This document shows positions 23,403 to 34,500 of a stretch of DNA of 64,000 nucleotides, in pieces. The stretch spans positions 54,985 to 118,984 of the forward strand of contig NW_026570449.1 in NCBI RefSeq assembly GCF_019649055.1. Reading direction: 5' to 3'. The notes under the pieces are model-generated. The model was not told the origin of the DNA and made no database searches. It saw only the letters and a program-made list of their open reading frames with translations. A program made the position numbers and the translations under genes. The stretch's first letter is position 1. Each line of letters starts with the position of its first letter. Origin of the DNA: Paramacrobiotus metropolitanus. Its lineage: Eukaryota; Tardigrada; Eutardigrada; Parachela; Macrobiotidae.

Positions 23403-25087
23403 ATGTTGCATTCGCGTTCGGCCAGTCATTTAAAAAACCACGCTTCGTCGTTGTTTCCCTCGGCATCCGAAGAACAGCTGGATGGATTTCTCCATATCAA
23501 GTACGAAATGCTCGACACATCCCCGATCAGCCACTTTATTCTGCGCCCATACTGGCGCGCCATCTCATCACGAATGCCCAACTTTCCACCGGGTATCCTG
23601 ATCTTTTCCGGGTTAAGTCTCACTATACTGAACGTGGTTATACTGACATTCTGGGACCCTGCGTTTGACAGTCATATTGTTCCGGCTGGAATATGGTTGC
23701 TGTGTGGAGTTTTTCACTGGGTGTCACTGACCTGCGCCGGTGTGGATGCTGCTGGACGACTGACCCGCCGCGAGGATCTGTCGCAGTCGGCGTATTTGTC
23801 GATGGAGTACATTGATCAGGCTATGGATAGCGTCAGTATTCCTATCAAGATTATCTGTCTTTTTCATCTGACGGGGGTGAATGCTGGTAACACGGGACTG
23901 TTTTCCCATCACATGGCTTTTCTGTTTTTCTTGTGCATTTTGGGGTTCAGTTTGTGTCGCCAGTGGCGGAACTACAAGACAGGGATATTTCGCTCCTCCG
24001 CTTTGTTTGATGGTCTGGACGTGGGTTTATGTGTGGGATTCTTCCTAAAAGCTTTGACAGCGATCTATAGCGGATATGTGCCCGGTACAGTACTGAATTT
24101 TTTCAGTTATCTGAAAAATTTTGCTTGAGCACATCAGTTTATTTTTTGGAGTTACTTCGATAATGTACGAAGTACATACAATACTGTATAATACTTACTC
24201 GTGCCCAAATAAAGGCCATTTGACCACTACAATTGACTACTAATTCATCCATTCCGAATTGTCAGAAATCACCATATTATCATTTAATATTTGAAACTAT
24301 GTTGGTATCCTGTAATTGAAAGAAAAGAAATCCTTTGTAAAATTTTGTTGAAACTAATACAATTGTTACTGGAAAACCTTTCTTTAGAAAATGTTATACG
24401 ACATGAAAATATGATATTCTTATTTCGTTGTGTTCAGTTTGTTGCATTAGAACTTCGGCCATAGAACAATTTATTCATAATAATATTTTGAGATCGGTTT
24501 GCGTTAAACAGCGTTGGTTGACACTGCTTATTTGGTTGTCAGGCGATCTGCCTGAATGGATGCATACGATTTTAGCCACCGTGATTCTGGGATTGATGTT
24601 GTACATTATCCAGACCACTTTCCACCTGGCAGGGGACGTCTCGCTGTCGGATATCGTCACGAACCGCACACCAGTGATTCCGTTTATTCTCACATCAGCT
24701 TTACAGTATTCTTGGTTGTTGTCTCCTGATTATCCCGCTGTGTTTCCCTACATTTGCTGGTCAACGACGGTTGTCTACAGTCACATCGTGTCGCGTTGGA
24801 TTTTGAACCAGATGAGTGACAAACCGGAAACACAATGGAATGTAATGGGTATACTGGTGCTGCTGACCGGTATTCTCAACATGTGCGGCTGTATTCCTCC
24901 AGACCTGCGTGTGCAATACGCTGCTGCCGTATGCATTGTTTGTACGGGGTGGCAGACTATTTATGGGATCTGCATTCTTAACGCTCTGCTATACCGAGTA
25001 TTATTGGCGGTATTCGAGGCTTTTTTTCGTCATGCTGCTACATGGATGGTCTCACTTTTTGGTAAATCTACTAAGTCAGCAAAGTAA
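23403..25087 (+). CDS. Ethanolaminephosphotransferase-1-like CDP-alcohol transferase, degenerate active site
   Basis: Two exons, 23403-24084 and 24543-25087, join in phase (G/GC) into 408 residues, the usual size for EPT1/SELENOI and CEPT1, integral ER/Golgi membrane enzymes that make phosphatidylethanolamine from CDP-ethanolamine and diacylglycerol. Kinship shows in IKYEMLDTSPISHFILRPYW (family YKYxxxDTSPLSNYVMxPFW), the QWRNYKTGIF motif (family HWEKYNTGIL), ILNQMSD late in the protein, and about eight to ten hydrophobic segments. The catalytic signature D-x2-D-G-x2-A-R-x8-G-x3-D-x3-D is badly eroded: the region reads CAGVDAAGRLTRRED...MEYIDQAMDS, with the first Asp, both Gly and the Ala changed and spacing altered, though the last two Asp survive. 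No selenocysteine-type C-terminal extension is visible. The reading frame is clean, so this looks like a maintained but possibly non-catalytic paralogue. Confidence 0.72.
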
Positions 25088-25952
25088 ACATGTTTGCTTA
25101 AGGTAAATTTTGTTTGTCTCTTGCAAAGCATGGGTTTGCTCTGCACAGATAGAATGATGCTTGGGTTCACTGCGTTGCACCGGTTGTGATATTACGTTCA
25201 GTTTTTTGGCTGATCTCAGAATGTTTTTTCCCGACTGTTTTATATGCATTTTGCAAATTTTTATGAATGCTTGTACTGTATCCAGTTTTGGTGTTTAAAA
25301 ACAAATTAAAGCGTGAAATGATTGTGAGCCAAGTACTTTTTATTCGTCCAACATAAAAAACAGCCGTTTTTTTACCTTGGCCGTCTATACGAATTCGTTC
25401 AGTTCAGCGTAATACTGTTTACATATACCAGTAAAACTTCACATTTACCGCAAAGGAATAAAGTCTGAACTTCGCGTTTTCATAACAATAATCACGATGT
25501 TTGCAACAGCTTTGCCGCTGAAAACTCCATTTGTTGTCATGCTCATTTGCATTTCCAGGTCCACTTCTTGTGGATCAAAAGCTCTCACCAGAGATATGGT
25601 TGCCTGTAACATAGCGTCGTAATTAACAGCAGAGTGCGTAAGTCAACTTTGTGAAAATCCATGCCTGCCAAATTATTTTAAACGTTATGAATTTATGAAC
25701 GCAACCGGTGAGATGCACCAGTCCGTAACGCTATTAAATTCATCCAGTTTAGTGCAAGAAAAATCGCTTGCAGCACCAGCAAAACTGCGGCAGCGAGTGC
25801 GGCGTATGTGTTAAACTGTGCATTTGGCATACCTATCTTAATATAAATTATGTGCAATAAAAATTCGAATACCAGAGTTATTACGTGAAATAAAATTACT
25901 AATACGAAGTACTGTATTTCCTGTCAAACACCTGCATCCGCTGATAATTAGA
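25088..25952. other. Convergent intergenic region
   Basis: About 860 bases between the stop of the phosphotransferase-like gene and the stop of the fibulin gene, which face each other. Only 3' untranslated DNA is expected; nothing else seen. Confidence 0.55.
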
Positions 25953-28900
25953 CTACCAACCAAACTGTACCTGGTTAAAACCGGTTGAGCGCACATCGAA
26001 AAACCGTCGATCAGCTGGTTTGGAAGTAGGAACGAGCAAGCGGGTATTTTTTAACTCCAAATTGAATTCCACGTTAGTGTGGGGCTGCTGCGGACCTCGC
26101 ATTGTAAAGAGATCAATCCGGCCATTTGGCGGGAAAACGGGCTTGCTGGGAATGGCCATGAAGTTATACGAAAAGGATATTGGCTGGTGCAGGCAGGCCG
26201 AATCGCCGATCGGACACACTAGTGAACGTCTCCTACACCGGCTACAAAAACAATCAAATCGTAATACAGAAACCGTACTGTTTTAACATTAATAAGGTTT
26301 ACAATTATTTTAAATGTAAAGGTAATGATCAGGTGCACGCTGTGACGACACATATCGAACATTACACATATCGAATTGTGTTGTACAATTATAAATATGG
26401 ATATCTATTCTGATTGTCGGCTATTTTTGGGGAGTTACTTCTTTTGATCCTGATCCTGGATGTATCCCGGTGGACAGCGCACAGTGTGACAATGGAAGCT
26501 TCCTTCAAGGTTGGTGCAGATCTGATCCGATCGGCTGCACTGCTGCTCATCTTTGCATTCGTCGATATCCTGACAATTGCGGCCATCGGGCAACATACGG
26601 AAACCGGACGGGCAGGTGCAATTATATCCACCCGGAACGTTAATGCAGTCACCGAAACAAAGCTGGTGCGTTGTCTGTTCTTTGCATTCGTCGATATCTG
26701 CATCGAAATGAATGTTATTTTAACGATTATTTGAATAAATACATTACAAGCCAGCATTCTGACACCGAGAAGTCCCTGTGTTCCCACCACTAACCGTCAC
26801 AACTGCGGTTATCGGCGCCCAGTTTGAAGCCCGTTCGACAGGTACAGTTATAGCCGCCCCAGGTATTAATGCATCCTTGCTGGCAGGGATTATGCTCCTC
26901 ACATTCATCGATATCTGAACCGTACACAAGACAAAATTATATTAGTCATATTACAAACAGCACTTCGCGCATAATTTTAACCAGCAGCTTTTAATTTTTA
27001 TTTAAATTACAGCAATGTACTACCGTTTCTATCAATCCGTTATGACAAAAGTAGTGCTTTCATATTAAATAACAACCTTGACAATTATTATCAGCGGTCT
27101 GCCGGAATCCATCCTTGCAAATGCACCGAAAAGATCCCGGAAAGTTCTCACAATCCGCGCTCAGCACACATGCACTAAGGCCGTAACGCTTGCATTCGTC
27201 AATGTCTAAAGTGACGCGCAATTACCGAAAAAGGTCACGAACAAGGCGGTATCTTATAACAGCGTCATTACTAATTACACCGCCAACTATAGATACAGTG
27301 TATATTCCGTAAGTTCCATTGAAATCATTCATAAAAGAATGGCTCTGTAAATGTAATTACCTACACATTCTTTTCTTGAATTGTCAAATTCGAATCCCTC
27401 TACACAGGAGCAGTAGTAGCTTCCCGGGCGATTTTCGCATCGCTGCCCGCCGACGCATGTATGGGTACCATCCGCACACTCGTCCACATCATTGCAACGT
27501 GTTCCCTCCTCGTTCATGAGGTATCCGCCTCCGCAGTTTAGCTATAAAATAACACGAATGTGATATAATAGATGTAACGATCAGATTTCTTTCAAGATAT
27601 ATGTTAAAATACATTTCTGTGAATCTGTACATGTACACCAGCCACAAAAATCATCTAGGAAAGTGTAGCAAGGCTTGAAAATACGTATGTCTCGTATACG
27701 TACCATATCTCGACACATAAACGAGCCAACGGTGTTAAAACAATCTTGATTCCTTTTGCAAGCGCCACGGGAAGCGCATTCATTCACATCGCCACAGTTT
27801 CCTTCATCATTCGGCTCAAATCCCGGCGGGCAGTCAACATGAATACACTGTCCCCGCTCGTAATCCAGTCGCATTTTCTTTGGACATCGTTTCGGTGTGC
27901 AACGGAAAGAGCCTTGAGTGTTGATACATTCGTAGGCCAATCCACAATTGTGATTTCCCAGCACACATTCATCGTTATCTACCATAATACGATCCTTAAA
28001 AAACCTCGTTTTCAAGATACGGTACCTGTATTCTATTAATTTTTGGTATGTGCACAGACTCACTACGAACTACTGTGCAGCACAGTAGTTCGTAGTGAGT
28101 GCAAAACGAATATTACCTAAATTTGATTTACATAATTAGCTTAATCGGGGCCACCTTCCCTCCCTTTTAAAAAACTTTAAATAGGTTCTGTTTAAACTTT
28201 TAAAATGTCGATAGTGTTCTTATGTTTTTGGAATTAATACCTATGCATTCCCGGCGATGAGCGTCAAATGTGTAGCCAGTACCACAACTGACCTCGCGGA
28301 TACATCGGAAAGTGCCGGGTTCGTTTTCGCAGCGCATTCCAGTTTCGCAGTTATCGATATTCATGGCGCATTCATCAATATCTTCAAATAGAACCAAAAT
28401 AAATTAGCAGTAGTACTCAAAAAACTAAAATGGTACAGGGTAAACTGACAGAAAGGTGTCGTGTTTCAGTCGACCAACAGATGATTATTTGTAGATTAGT
28501 TCAACAGATTTTAAGCGGCACTGCTAGCCGGCTGACCCAGGCATAAGAATACTCAACCCTGTACGATTATGCCATCGGTATAAATAAATGTATTCTGGTT
28601 ATGTACTACATACTGATAGAATAAACAATACAATATAATAAACAATATAATACAATAAACACAATAAACCATAAATACAATAAACAATATACAATAATAC
28701 AATACAATAAACAATATAAGCTGACGCTCTCGCAAAATCTGTTATGCGAAATTATGTATTATAATCATTATGTTGCCTGTGCATAAATCAAGCAGATTGG
28801 TGGAAACTGTCTCTGCAACAAAGACGAGATTGTCTCACCTTCACACCGTCCAGCACGTGTATTCATCTGATAGCCTTGTGGACATTGCCCGTGCGGCACA

Positions 28901-29165
28901 CTTCCGGTGTCCGTTAAGGGCGCCTCGCATTTGAAACTGCCGACGGTATTCACACTTCTGTCCCGGCTGGCAGTTGTGGAGGCCACGGTTGCACTTCGTT
29001 ACATGTCCAAGCACTGACCAATGCCGGATGGTAACTGTAGCCCGGCAAGCAGCGGCCGCCTGTCGGGCTTTCCGTTACGGGATCCATTTTTAAACAGGGT
29101 GGACCCGTGCCGTCGGGATCATCGGGGCATGGTGTTGTGACTACGATGATCTCCGTTACAATTTT
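25953..29165 (-). CDS. FBLN1: Fibulin-1-like extracellular matrix protein (5' end incomplete)
   Basis: Exons in phase: 28381-28241, 27978-27704, 27541-27361, 27205-27077, 26914-26795, 26697-26439 and 26232-25953, preceded by an exon ending at 28839 and starting near 29165. They encode eight calcium-binding EGF modules (DIDEC, DNDEC, DVNEC, DVDEC, then DIDEC four times, with the N-hydroxylation-type CxNTxGS/GxYxC pattern) plus a ninth in the 5' exon (NEC..GLHNCQPGQKC). Nine EGF modules followed by a fibulin-type C-terminal domain (CPIGDSACLHQPISFSYNF to NQVQFGW) is the fibulin-1 architecture; fibulins are secreted and bridge basement-membrane and elastic-fibre proteins. The 5' exon contains at least three apparent one- or two-base frame breaks (near 28955, 28995 and 29020). 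Anaphylatoxin modules and the signal peptide were not found and probably lie upstream. Confidence 0.88.
28058..28100. repeat. 43-base perfect palindrome in fibulin intron
   Basis: Twenty-one-base arms (ACTCACTACGAACTACTGTGC and exact complement) around a single central A, between the exons ending at 28241 and starting at 27978. It is much longer and more perfect than chance. Confidence 0.95.
28613..28720. repeat. Low-complexity CAATA/AATAC tract
   Basis: Degenerate tandem runs of AATAC, CAATA and ATAAAC units in a fibulin intron. The minus-strand open frame over it (Leu/Ile/Tyr-rich) is a by-product of the repeat. Confidence 0.85.
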
Positions 29166-31501
29166 GTATTCTTTTCACCTGCGTTTAAATTTCAAAATGC
29201 AGCCGACCCTAAACAGGCTATCAGAACTTTTTTTAAAACTGCCCTTTCAAATTCTACTATGCCTTTCCCGTAGCCGATTTTTCTTTTTGTCCTTGTCGTT
29301 AATTTAATATAGTGCTTTGCATCAGCCATGTATGTCTTGCAATCTTTTAGCAGACTACGGATTTTCAGTCCTAGTATCTAAAAATTAAAATGTTTTCATT
29401 TTCAGCTGACAGAATGCATTTCAATGCACGCGGTTTTCGACTCGGATGACAAGGTTTTTTTCTGCACCATGAAGTGTCTTTGAAATTAATAATACGCAGA
29501 AAAACCACAGTGTACAATATTCATTTATTTAAGCCGCAGAAACCGAGAAACCGTCATCGAGAATTTTTTCATTCATGGCAGTGGTTGCGCAACATGCTCG
29601 GAACATAACACCCTACTCCAGAGGACGTAATTAGCGTTTTCCAACTTCATTCAGCTGACAGGTTAGCTATTGCTGATCAGCGCCATCATTTTCACGCAAT
29701 ATCTAATTTATTCAAAGTACATATCCTACCGACATACCTTGCGCCAGTTTGATCACGTGGTTAAATATCAAAACGAGAGGATTGCCGCTCTGGCGCGTCC
29801 GAATGGAATCATTTTCACATTGCGTGCTTCTCGGTACCCTCAGAGTGACAATGACAAAGCCGTTGCGACCAGTTGCAGCATTCTGTATACAGCCACAATT
29901 TAACACTGGGCAATGGAATGTTGCCGAATCACACTGTTTTCACCAATACTTCCGCTGAACACCGGAAACTGGTGTGGGATATTCGTCACAATTATTATCA
30001 ATGCTTTTCGTCCGTAATTTTTCCCAAGAGTGCAACAATGTGACGAAAATCCTATCCAGCTCCGATGTAACTGGAACGATAATATGGCAACTTCATACAT
30101 ACATAGTAGTAATTTGTACAAAACGAATACTCCACATAGCAGATAACCATTTTACCAGTGTATATTCCAGCGAAAACAATCAGAGATTAAGTGCAGTTTC
30201 ACGGAAGCACGGTGATCCATTTTGTTTTTGTTAATCGCTCGATATAGATTTGCATATGAAATTTCGATGGCAAAACCAATCGGACAATCAGTGATATATA
30301 ACGACGGATGACGTAAACCGCATCCTGCTTATGTGAATGCGGTTCCAAAAATCAAATCGGGAACCACCCGTGCATTACGGTTCCTTAATACTGCAGTGGC
30401 ATTGCATTCGTGTGTTTCGAATAGTAAGGGCATGACATGTCATTAAGGCTTATCATATAAATCAGTTTGTCAGCCATTTTTAATCTTCTTCGCATAGTGA
30501 CACCACGCACGCTAGCTATTAAAAGGTAAATAGCAAGTGGCATCTGATCGCGACTCTAGTACAAGCAGTTCGGTAGTAATTAATCTACCGAATTTCTCGC
30601 GTGAGAAATCTGATTTCGGCCATCAAGATCGATAATGAATGGTCGCTCCGCAGATGTGGCCGTTAAAATTAAAATTTAATCCAGTTGACTCGTTAGTCGT
30701 CACATTACACATCAATTATGCACACAATGTCTTCAAAGTACATTGCCGAATGTAATTTACGAATAATTTAAGGTACTTAGGCTTCTGGAGATATACCCGG
30801 TATCTGTTCACCAACTTCAATACTTTTGTGCTACTACTTGCGCAATGATTACGGCTCACGGAACATTTATGCCAAAATTTATTCACACTCTTTGGCAGAA
30901 GTGATTTTTCCGGCGCGAAAAAATATAAGCTCTACAAAACTTTCAGAATATGTATCGCAATTAAAACACTCTGGCAACAATCTGGTATATCAAAGTAAAA
31001 ATCAACAAATCCTTCCTCGCACAGACAATCTGTACCACGTACAGATGCAGCCATTATCGTACAAGCAATCAATACAAATAATGTTCAAATTAAAAGAAAA
31101 AAAAACTGAAAAAGAAATGCTCAATTGTAAATTACAAGAAAACCCAGCACGCAAAACCACAAATCAGCCGCGAAATTCAAGAAACCGGGTTCTTTGTGGG
31201 GCCTATAAATCTTGACACACAGAACACTTCAATCCAGTGAATGAAAAGAATAAAAAGTTAAAGCAATATTCCCGTTACATATGCCCAAACAAAACAGAGA
31301 GTGTCGGACTAGCGGGTGGAATGCCAACCAGCGTATCAAAACAAAGAAGAAACGTAAAATCTTTTTTACCTAAATTCCCCATTTCCTGAATCTTTTTCCC
31401 CCATCGGCAACCAATCGACTAGCACCAATCAGAATACGCACACTCACAAATCACGACGATATAAATATATCCATTTGGATATAATACTTCGGGGTACGTG
31501 T
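29166..31501. other. Region between fibulin 5' end and MITF 3' end
   Basis: About 2.3 kb. Missing fibulin 5' exons and promoter and the MITF-type 3' untranslated region should lie here, but no further exon was convincing. A 129-residue plus-strand frame at 30826-31215 has no motif and biased Asn/Lys/Ser composition. Confidence 0.5.
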
Positions 31502-34500
31502 TTACGTGAGAAAATCCATATCCAAATGCTGTGCTTCTGACATATTAAAATTCTCGAAAGGATTGGTCAGTGACGAGACCATCGGGTCCATTTCCGTGGT
31601 ATCCATCATGTTGGCTAGTTCCGTTACACTGAAGTTAACTCCCACAAACTCCTCCGGCAACGACATACTCATGTATTGAGGAAAGACTTGGGGGATGGGA
31701 GATTGGGCGGGCTCCTGCTTAATCTGCACATACTGGTTTTGGGACGGAAAATGGTGTGCTGCAGCATTAGGGGTCGCTTGCGGCTGCTGATGAGTGGGTG
31801 TACCGGGGTACGAGTCAGGCTGAGGGGAACCTTTGCCGGTAATGAGAGCACTCAGGTGGGGCGCCAAACTGGCCATACCAGTCATATCCACGCTGTTCAG
31901 TGGTAACTGAATACCGTGCGCCTCAATCAGTCTTTCCAGTTCCTTCAAAATAAACCTCATTGCGATATTCAAGCCTTTTTAATAAATGCTACAATTACGT
32001 CAACCCACATTAATTTCACTGACACACACTATAATACACAAAGTACTGTAACTTAACGAATTCGAACTTAGCAAATCGGTTACAGTATCCACTCTTGTTA
32101 AAAGGTTATTAAACTGCCTACTGCGAAAGGATAACATAATCATGGGAAAACACCTTGGTCGAGAATTTGAAGGCTAATTCAAATATCAAACAACAACCTA
32201 TTATCTATAACTGAATGTAACCCTATACGAACTAAACGGCTGACAAACGGAAAAACTGTTTAACAAGGCAACAGTGACAAACTTTTGACGTCAGAAGAGA
32301 GAAATTCAAAACCTGGCACAAGACAAACGATAACCAGAAAGAAGGCATGCATGCTTGCCAAACGATAAAACAGTCATCTCTCCACGATTTATTCGTAAAT
32401 TAATGTGCTCCTGGGGAAAATCGCTCAACAGGAAACTCCCCTTTCAATGGTGCGCACACCTCATCGTGAAACTTTGAACTCATTAAATCAGTCAAGAAGC
32501 TCTGAAACAATGCCTCATCAGGAAATCCTTACATCTCTGTTTAATGCAGCAGCTTACATGATTTGATTTGATATCCTTAAGTGTATCGGCTGAGCTTGCT
32601 ACAATGTGCGGTGCTTATTTCGAATTTCCAAGAGGTTGAAAACAAGAAATTGCTCCACAGGTAGACTTCCATGAAATCGACGGTGACTTTTTGCACATAA
32701 ATTCCTCCAAGCTACTACCCTAGTATATTGAGTGAACACCAGAAGATGTTCCATTATCTATAATATGTCCTACACAAGCTACATCTGAAGGGTGTATCTT
32801 ACTCGCCCAAATCTCTTTACTGTTACAGATGTTGCTCAAAATCTGTCACTTTACACTAAATAGGTAGTTTACACTTTACACGATTTGCAAGCCAATCCCA
32901 TAAAAGAACAATCAAGGAATCGCCTAATTAACAATTAATTTAGTTTTAAAAAGCCGAAAAGATGGCGAAAAGAGTCTCAATACTGCACAGACGAATATAC
33001 CTAACAACGTTCTAGTTAGGCTGGCTTACTTGAACTTTCATAGCTAACTTCCGGTTCTGCAGTTCATATGCTTTTTGGCGTTCCTCTACAACTTTTAAGC
33101 GATCTCGATCTTTTTTAGTTCCTTCAGGTAATCCACGGTGGCCTTCAGGGTGGAACCCTTGCTCTAGGGAAATCACTGTCAAAGAGAGCCATCGCCTGGC
33201 TCATAAGTTTGGACACACCGAATCATGCACGCAGACAAATATCACCACACGATCACTGCACGCATTAATACACTTACGGGTCACTAGAATGTGGCAACAT
33301 GGTCCTGAGCTCCTTGATCAAATTGTTAATGTTATCCCTTCGTTTCCGCTCAACTACACAAAATTAGGAATTAATTTTTATTGATATTTGTTCTTCATTT
33401 AATTGGTAAGTTCCATCCAACAGCATACTAAAATCGATTCCAAACATCTAACATGCACTGTAGTAATGTAAAGAAGAAACTACTAAATGTAAATCATTAC
33501 TTACTGATATTGTGGTTGTCTTTCTTCTGGCGGTCTTTGTTAATAGTTTTCATATCATCTTCTGTTAACGGTTCACTTTTGACTGAAGCCGTCAGCAAAT
33601 TAGCCGGGCACGACGAGGAGACGGTAGGCATTAATTTACCAGTAACAGGATCCAACATGCGCAGATAATCCGTGTTTCCGGTCAACTGGATATCACACAC
33701 ACGGTGAAATAATCAGGTAGCAAAAACTTATAAACGCTATTACATCATCCATGATTACGCTTACAAAATTAATACCTTTGTATATGAAATTAGCAAATCA
33801 AAGCCCAACGGTCTCATGTTCACATTAGCAGAAACTGAATTACAGATTCAAATGCCGGCTCGGAATGTCAAGTTATCAATAATAATTATGCGCATAAAAT
33901 AGCAATAAGCGAAAGTTAGGAAGTATCTTTTCATAAATGCAAACAACATAGATTGCCTACGAATCTGTAAATGATTATCATTTACTACTTCATTCGAAAA
34001 AAACTTTTCAAAAACAAGATAAACTTGATGATTGTTAAAGAGAGCAAGCATAAAACCTACATTTTTACACCGGCTGCATAAATACTGCGGTAGATGGAGG
34101 TCGTACAGCAGAAACTAAAACCTTCATTAGAACTCTTAAGTAGTGCCTGGTTTACTGATGTTTTCATTCGTAGGATATTCCGGAATCTGGGTTTTAATTT
34201 CTTACATTTGCCGGTAACGGTGATGTTGACTTCATAGACTTAGCCAATTGCTCTTTAAGTGTCAGGGAGCGAGTGCTGTTGCGTGACGGTTTGCCACCGG
34301 ACTTTGCTTCGAGCTCCATGATATCCTCAATAAGTTCGTCCATCTGCAACAGTTTATCAGTTTAATCATGAGGGAGCGATAAAGCTCCGCTCGTGCACCG
34401 TCCAACATTTTTCAGATAACGCTGTTCCAGTATACTCAATATTAGTGGATTATTCAAAACGAACATGCAAAGCGACACGCCTACGAAGGTTCCCTTTTCC

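Noticed and set aside
28553-28735. Minus-strand Leu/Ile/Tyr-rich open frame resembling a membrane peptide
   Set aside because: It is the translation of the CAATA-type low-complexity repeat.
30826-31215. Plus-strand open frame of 129 codons between fibulin and MITF
   Set aside because: No motif, Asn/Lys/Ser-rich composition expected from AT-rich DNA, and it lies in presumed 3' untranslated DNA of the MITF gene.
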